From UBA2377 sp964525935 (GTDB taxonomy: Bacteria > Verrucomicrobiota > Verrucomicrobiia > Opitutales > Opitutaceae), in contig CAZGJZ010000007.1 of NCBI GenBank assembly GCA_964525935.1, positions 186,001 through 250,000 on the forward strand: DNA of 64,000 nucleotides. Reading direction: 5' to 3'. This document shows, piece by piece, positions 60,791-64,000 of this stretch. The position numbers and the translations under genes are program-made. The first letter of the stretch is position 1. The number at the start of each line of letters is the position of its first letter. The notes beneath the pieces were generated by a model. That model was given only the letters and a program-made list of their open reading frames with translations, was not told the origin of the DNA and did no database searches.

Positions 60791-61627
60791 ATGGCCAAAC
60801 GCATTTTCAGCACCGTCCTGCTCTGGGCCGTCGTCGCCGGCGTGCTCTGGTTTTTCCGCACCACCGGGGCTCTCGTTCTCGTCACCGTCATCTCCGTCCT
60901 CACGTTGCGCGAGTTCTACCAACTCCTCCGCGCCTCCGGCCCCAAACCTTTCGACTACCTCGGCCTCCTGCTCGGCGCATTGATCACCCTTGAGCCGTGG
61001 CTCCAAGTTCAGTTCGAGATTCCCATGGGCCACACGCTCGCGCTCGCCGCGATCATCGTCGCCGTCCGCATCTTGGGCGAACGCGAGGGCACCGATCGCG
61101 TCGGTGCCCTCGGCTCCACGCTCTTCGGCCTCGTTTACGTGTCGTTCATGCTGAGTTACTTTGTCCGCATCATCACCCCGGTGTCGGACGACATTGAAAT
61201 CGTCACGCCCGACGGCCGCCTGCTGCTCGCCCTCTGGCTCATCGCCACGGCAAAATTCTGCGACGTGGGCGCGCTCCTCACCGGCCTCGCCTTTGGCAAA
61301 CATAAGATGTCGCCCGTCATCAGCCCGAAGAAAACCTGGGAGGGCGCCGTCGGCGGCGTGCTCGTTTCGATGGGCGTCGGCGCGCTCATTGCCTGGCTCG
61401 CTCGCGATCAGTTCCCCACGCACTTCACGCCACTCTTCGCCGCCCTTGGCGCCATTCCGGTCGCCCTTCTCGGCATCGTCTCCGACCTCGTCGAATCCGT
61501 CATCAAGCGCCACGCCGCCGCCAAAGACTCCGGCAATATCATTCCCGGCATCGGCGGCATCTTTGACCTGAGCGACAGCCTCCTGCTCGTCGCCCCTGTC
61601 GGCTACTTCCTCTTCGCGTTGCCCTGA
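60791..61627 (+). CDS. cdsA: Phosphatidate cytidylyltransferase
   Basis: 278 residues with about eight membrane segments (FSTVLLWAVVAGVLWFFRTT; ALVLVTVISVLTLREFYQLL; ALAAIIVAVRILGEREGTD). The C-terminal signature SPKKTWEGAVGGVLVSMGVG and SDLVESVIKRHAAAKDSGNI is that of CdsA. It makes CDP-diacylglycerol for phospholipid synthesis. The TGA overlaps the dxr ATG (TGATG), indicating coupling. Confidence 0.95.
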   Translation: MAKRIFSTVLLWAVVAGVLWFFRTTGALVLVTVISVLTLREFYQLLRASGPKPFDYLGLLLGALITLEPWLQVQFEIPMGHTLALAAIIVAVRILGEREGTDRVGALGSTLFGLVYVSFMLSYFVRIITPVSDDIEIVTPDGRLLLALWLIATAKFCDVGALLTGLAFGKHKMSPVISPKKTWEGAVGGVLVSMGVGALIAWLARDQFPTHFTPLFAALGAIPVALLGIVSDLVESVIKRHAAAKDSGNIIPGIGGIFDLSDSLLLVAPVGYFLFALP

Positions 61628-62811
61628 TGACGTCTTCTTCCCGCAAACGCGTCGTCCTCCTCGGCGCCACCGGCTCCATCGGGGAAAACACCCTCCGCGT
61701 CATCGCCGCGCACCCCGACAAGCTTGAGCTCGTCGGCATCGCCGCCCGCTCCGGTTGGGAAAAACTCGCCGTCATCGCGCAAACCCACCGCGTCGCTCAC
61801 GTCGGCCTCTTCGACGAATCCGCCTGCGCCGCCGCCAAGGCTTCCGGTCGCTTCCCCGCCGGCACCACCTTCTACGCCGGGCTGCCCGGCCTCGTCGCCA
61901 TGGCCCAGCTCCGCGAGGCTGACACCGTGCTCGTCGCCATCGTCGGCACCACCGCTCTCGAACCGACCCTCGCCGCCATCGCCGCGAAGAAAACCATCGC
62001 CCTCGCGTCCAAGGAGATTCTCGTCCTCGCCGGCAAGTTCGTCATGGCCGCCGCCAAAAAGCACGGCACCGCTCTCCTGCCCGTCGACAGCGAACACAGC
62101 GCCGTTTTTCAGTGCATCGAAGGCCATCCTTCCGCCGGCGTGCGTCGCATCGTCCTCACCGCCAGCGGCGGCGCCTTCCGCGACTGGCCCGTCGCCAAGC
62201 TCGCCGACGTCACGCCCGCCGATGCCACCAAGCACCCCAACTGGGCGATGGGCCCCAAGATCACCGTCGATTCCGCCACGCTCGCCAACAAGGGCCTCGA
62301 ACTCATCGAGGCGCAGTGCCTCTTCGGCCTGCGTGCCGATCAGTGCCAGGCAATTCTACACCCGCAAAGCATCGTCCACTGTCTCGTCGAGTTCAACGAC
62401 GGTGCCATGCTCGCCCAGCTCTCCCCGCCGTCGATGACGTTCCCCATCCAGCACGCGCTGCTCCACCCCGCGCGCGCGCCGGGCGTCGAAGCGCCCCTCG
62501 ATTTCACGAAACTGCTCTCGCTCGATTTCCGGCCCGTGGACGAAGGCCGCTTCCCGATGCTGCGCCTCGCCAAGGAAGCCATGTTTGCCGGCGGCAGCGC
62601 CCCAGCCATCTACAACGCCGCCAATGAAATTGCCGTCACCGCCTTCATGGCCAGGCGCATCCCTTTCCTTGCGATTCCGGTCGTCGTGGAACAGACTCTC
62701 GGCGCCATCAAAAACACCGAACCCGCCGACCTCGCCGCCATTCTCGCCACCGACGCCGAGGCCCGCCACGTCGCCAGCGCCAAACTCGAAAATCCAAATT
62801 CGAAAACCTAA
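61627..62811 (+). CDS. dxr: 1-deoxy-D-xylulose 5-phosphate reductoisomerase
   Basis: 394 residues. VVLLGATGSIGENTLRVIAA is the NADPH-binding start, ALASKEILVLAGKFVMAAAK, LPVDSEHSAVFQCIEG and NWAMGPKITVDSATLANKGL are the DXR catalytic motifs (metal Asp and Glu in PVDSEHSA). It catalyses the committed step of the non-mevalonate isoprenoid route, supplying UppS. The last codons (LENPNSKT) lie in a micro-repeat (62786-62817). Confidence 0.96.
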   Translation: MTSSSRKRVVLLGATGSIGENTLRVIAAHPDKLELVGIAARSGWEKLAVIAQTHRVAHVGLFDESACAAAKASGRFPAGTTFYAGLPGLVAMAQLREADTVLVAIVGTTALEPTLAAIAAKKTIALASKEILVLAGKFVMAAAKKHGTALLPVDSEHSAVFQCIEGHPSAGVRRIVLTASGGAFRDWPVAKLADVTPADATKHPNWAMGPKITVDSATLANKGLELIEAQCLFGLRADQCQAILHPQSIVHCLVEFNDGAMLAQLSPPSMTFPIQHALLHPARAPGVEAPLDFTKLLSLDFRPVDEGRFPMLRLAKEAMFAGGSAPAIYNAANEIAVTAFMARRIPFLAIPVVVEQTLGAIKNTEPADLAAILATDAEARHVASAKLENPNSKT

Positions 62812-62817
62812 AATTTA
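62786..62817. repeat. Micro-repeat at the 3' end of dxr
   Basis: CTCGAAAATCCAAATTCGAA then AACCTAAAATTT spans the last dxr codons and stop. Same family as 44458 and 58380. It shows that a repeat can supply the natural end of a protein. Confidence 0.75.
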
Positions 62818-62823
62818 CCGCCT

Positions 62824-64000
62824 GTGTCTTCCGATCTTCTTCAAACCCTCCTTTCCAACGTCTGGTCGATCTTCCTCGTCGTCCTCTTCTTCGGCGGCTC
62901 GATCTTCGTCCACGAGCTGGGACACTTCCTCGCCGCCCGCCGTCGCGGGGTGAAGGTTGAGCGCTTCTCCATCGGCTTCGGCCCGAAGATCTTTTCCTGG
63001 CGCGGCAAGGACGGCGTCGAATACCGCCTGTCCTGGCTCCCGCTCGGCGGCTATGTCGCCCTGCCCCAGCTCGCCGACCTCCGCGGCATCGAGGGTGACA
63101 GCGATGTCGACGTCGATGCGCTCCCGCCCATCAGCTACGCGACCAAGATGATCGTCTTCGTGGCCGGCGCCGCGTTCAACGTCCTCTTCGCCCTGGCCCT
63201 TGCCACCATCATCTGGTTCATCGGCCAGCCCATGAGCAGCGAGATGGCGACGACGCGCATCGGCTACGTCAGCGCCACGCTCGACCTGCCCGATGGCACC
63301 AAGACGCCCAGCCCCGCCAGCCAGGCCGGCCTCCGCATCGGCGACGTCGTCCGCCAGATCGACGGCATCGCCGTGCATGAGTGGACCGACCTCATGCAGA
63401 CGCTCGTCACCGGCGCCGGTCGCACCGCCAATGGCCAGCCGCAGACCGTCTTCACCATCGAGCGCGACGGCCGCACCGAGGAAGTGACCCTCCGTCCGCT
63501 GCTTTCCGGCGACGAACAACTCCGCCGCGTCGGCATCTCCCCCGGCTACGAGCTCATCGTCCACGCCGTCACCGCCGGCTCCCTCGCCGAACAGGTCGGT
63601 TTCAAGACCGGCGACGAAATCCTCCGCATGAATGCCACGCCCATCCTCAGCGTGGCCACCTATCAGGAAATTCTCACCGCCACGCTGCGCGAACCTGTCA
63701 ATGTCATCGTCAAGCGTGACGGCCAGGAAGTCCCCCTCGTCATCCCCGCCCGCCCTGACGCCAAGCCCGACGCCTCGCTCGGCCTCGCGCTCACCACCGG
63801 TTTCACGCTCACGCATCCCACGCCGTTTGCGCAGATCAGCGACCACATCGTGATGACGTTCCGCACCCTCGCCAGCCTCATCAACCCGCACTCCGACATC
63901 GGCCTGTCCAAGGTCGCCGGCCCCGTCGGCATCGTGCGCATCTTCCACAGCGCTGCCGAGGCCGGCATGCGCGCCATCCTGATGTTCACCATCCTCGTGA
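62824..64000 (+). CDS. rseP: Site-2 intramembrane metalloprotease RseP-type, C-terminus cut by the window edge
   Basis: 392 codons present from the GTG at 62824; the stop lies past the window end. FVHELGHFLAARRRGVKVER has the HExxH zinc site of M50 proteases in the first membrane helix, GFGPKIFSWRGKDGVEYRLS follows, then two PDZ-like stretches (ASQAGLRIGDVVRQIDGIAV and AEQVGFKTGDEILRMNATPI) and the beginning of the last membrane part (AGPVGIVRIFHSAAEAGMRA). It cleaves membrane-bound anti-sigma factors or related substrates. No ATG is available near the start. Confidence 0.93.
   Translation, partial: MSSDLLQTLLSNVWSIFLVVLFFGGSIFVHELGHFLAARRRGVKVERFSIGFGPKIFSWRGKDGVEYRLSWLPLGGYVALPQLADLRGIEGDSDVDVDALPPISYATKMIVFVAGAAFNVLFALALATIIWFIGQPMSSEMATTRIGYVSATLDLPDGTKTPSPASQAGLRIGDVVRQIDGIAVHEWTDLMQTLVTGAGRTANGQPQTVFTIERDGRTEEVTLRPLLSGDEQLRRVGISPGYELIVHAVTAGSLAEQVGFKTGDEILRMNATPILSVATYQEILTATLREPVNVIVKRDGQEVPLVIPARPDAKPDASLGLALTTGFTLTHPTPFAQISDHIVMTFRTLASLINPHSDIGLSKVAGPVGIVRIFHSAAEAGMRAILMFTILV

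Overview
The window is GC-rich bacterial chromosome, most likely from a member of the Verrucomicrobiota close to the Opitutaceae. This is inferred from gene content and arrangement, not from a marker search. The supporting signs are a large single-chain PurL, a 'four helix bundle suffix' protein, Thivi_2564-type small membrane proteins, several secreted proteins of planctomycete/verrucomicrobial type, and almost no Shine-Dalgarno sequences ahead of start codons. About 55 protein genes are packed on both strands. I see no rRNA, tRNA, CRISPR array, insertion sequence or prophage.

Layout. 1-7.1 kb: start of purF (running off the left edge), then three secreted proteins on the minus strand, one with zincin-like motifs. 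7.2-12 kb: purL and a four-helix-bundle gene separated only by a palindromic repeat. 12-17.6 kb: MATE exporter, GH78 glycosidase, GNAT, an arginine-methyltransferase-like protein and a tiny membrane protein. 17.7-24.5 kb: M1 peptidase lipoprotein, small membrane proteins, a methyltransferase with an unusual SLPD motif, an eight-haem cytochrome c and XerD. 24.5-29.5 kb: infA, tadA, Fe/Mn superoxide dismutase, a TolB-like protein, an Mrp ATPase and rpmG. 29.5-36.6 kb: an EIIA/diadenylate-cyclase fusion, nuoA, a DUF362-like protein, dnaG, rpoD and tatA. 36.7-48.6 kb: a KefB-type antiporter, the cell-shape run mreB-mreC-(GNAT)-mreD-PBP2, and convergent to it the MoxR-DUF58-transglutaminase run. 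48.7-56.3 kb: a catabolic neighbourhood with two PhyH-type dioxygenases, an AraC regulator, two NAD(P)-dependent oxidoreductases, a phospholipase D-like protein and a methylthioadenosine phosphorylase. 56.3-64 kb: a lipoprotein, an M48 protease fused to a pilin-like tail, an acetylxylan-esterase-type hydrolase, a pterin dehydratase, then uppS-cdsA-dxr-rseP, cut by the right edge.

The most unusual layer is not a gene. At least seven unrelated families of short, internally periodic repeats (units about 9-12 bases) are scattered through the window, usually as two inverted arms around a short spacer. Most lie between genes, but several lie inside genes and keep the reading frame. PurL carries three complete inverted pairs plus a single arm, and together the pairs account for about 100 residues, roughly its excess over E. 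coli PurL. The four-helix-bundle gene carries one copy inside its coding region, an inverted copy of which forms the whole spacer between it and purL. A transglutaminase-like membrane protein carries one, and the last codons of dxr lie in another. This resembles the idea of protein-coding palindromic elements (as in Rickettsia) with a different set of sequences. The four-helix-bundle protein is the only gene in the window with a close physical tie to one of the families.

Other points worth attention are the EIIA-PK_C-like-DAC fusion, the M48-pilin fusion, a bacterial PRMT-like enzyme, a GNAT gene inserted in the mre operon, and head-to-head start codons that overlap.
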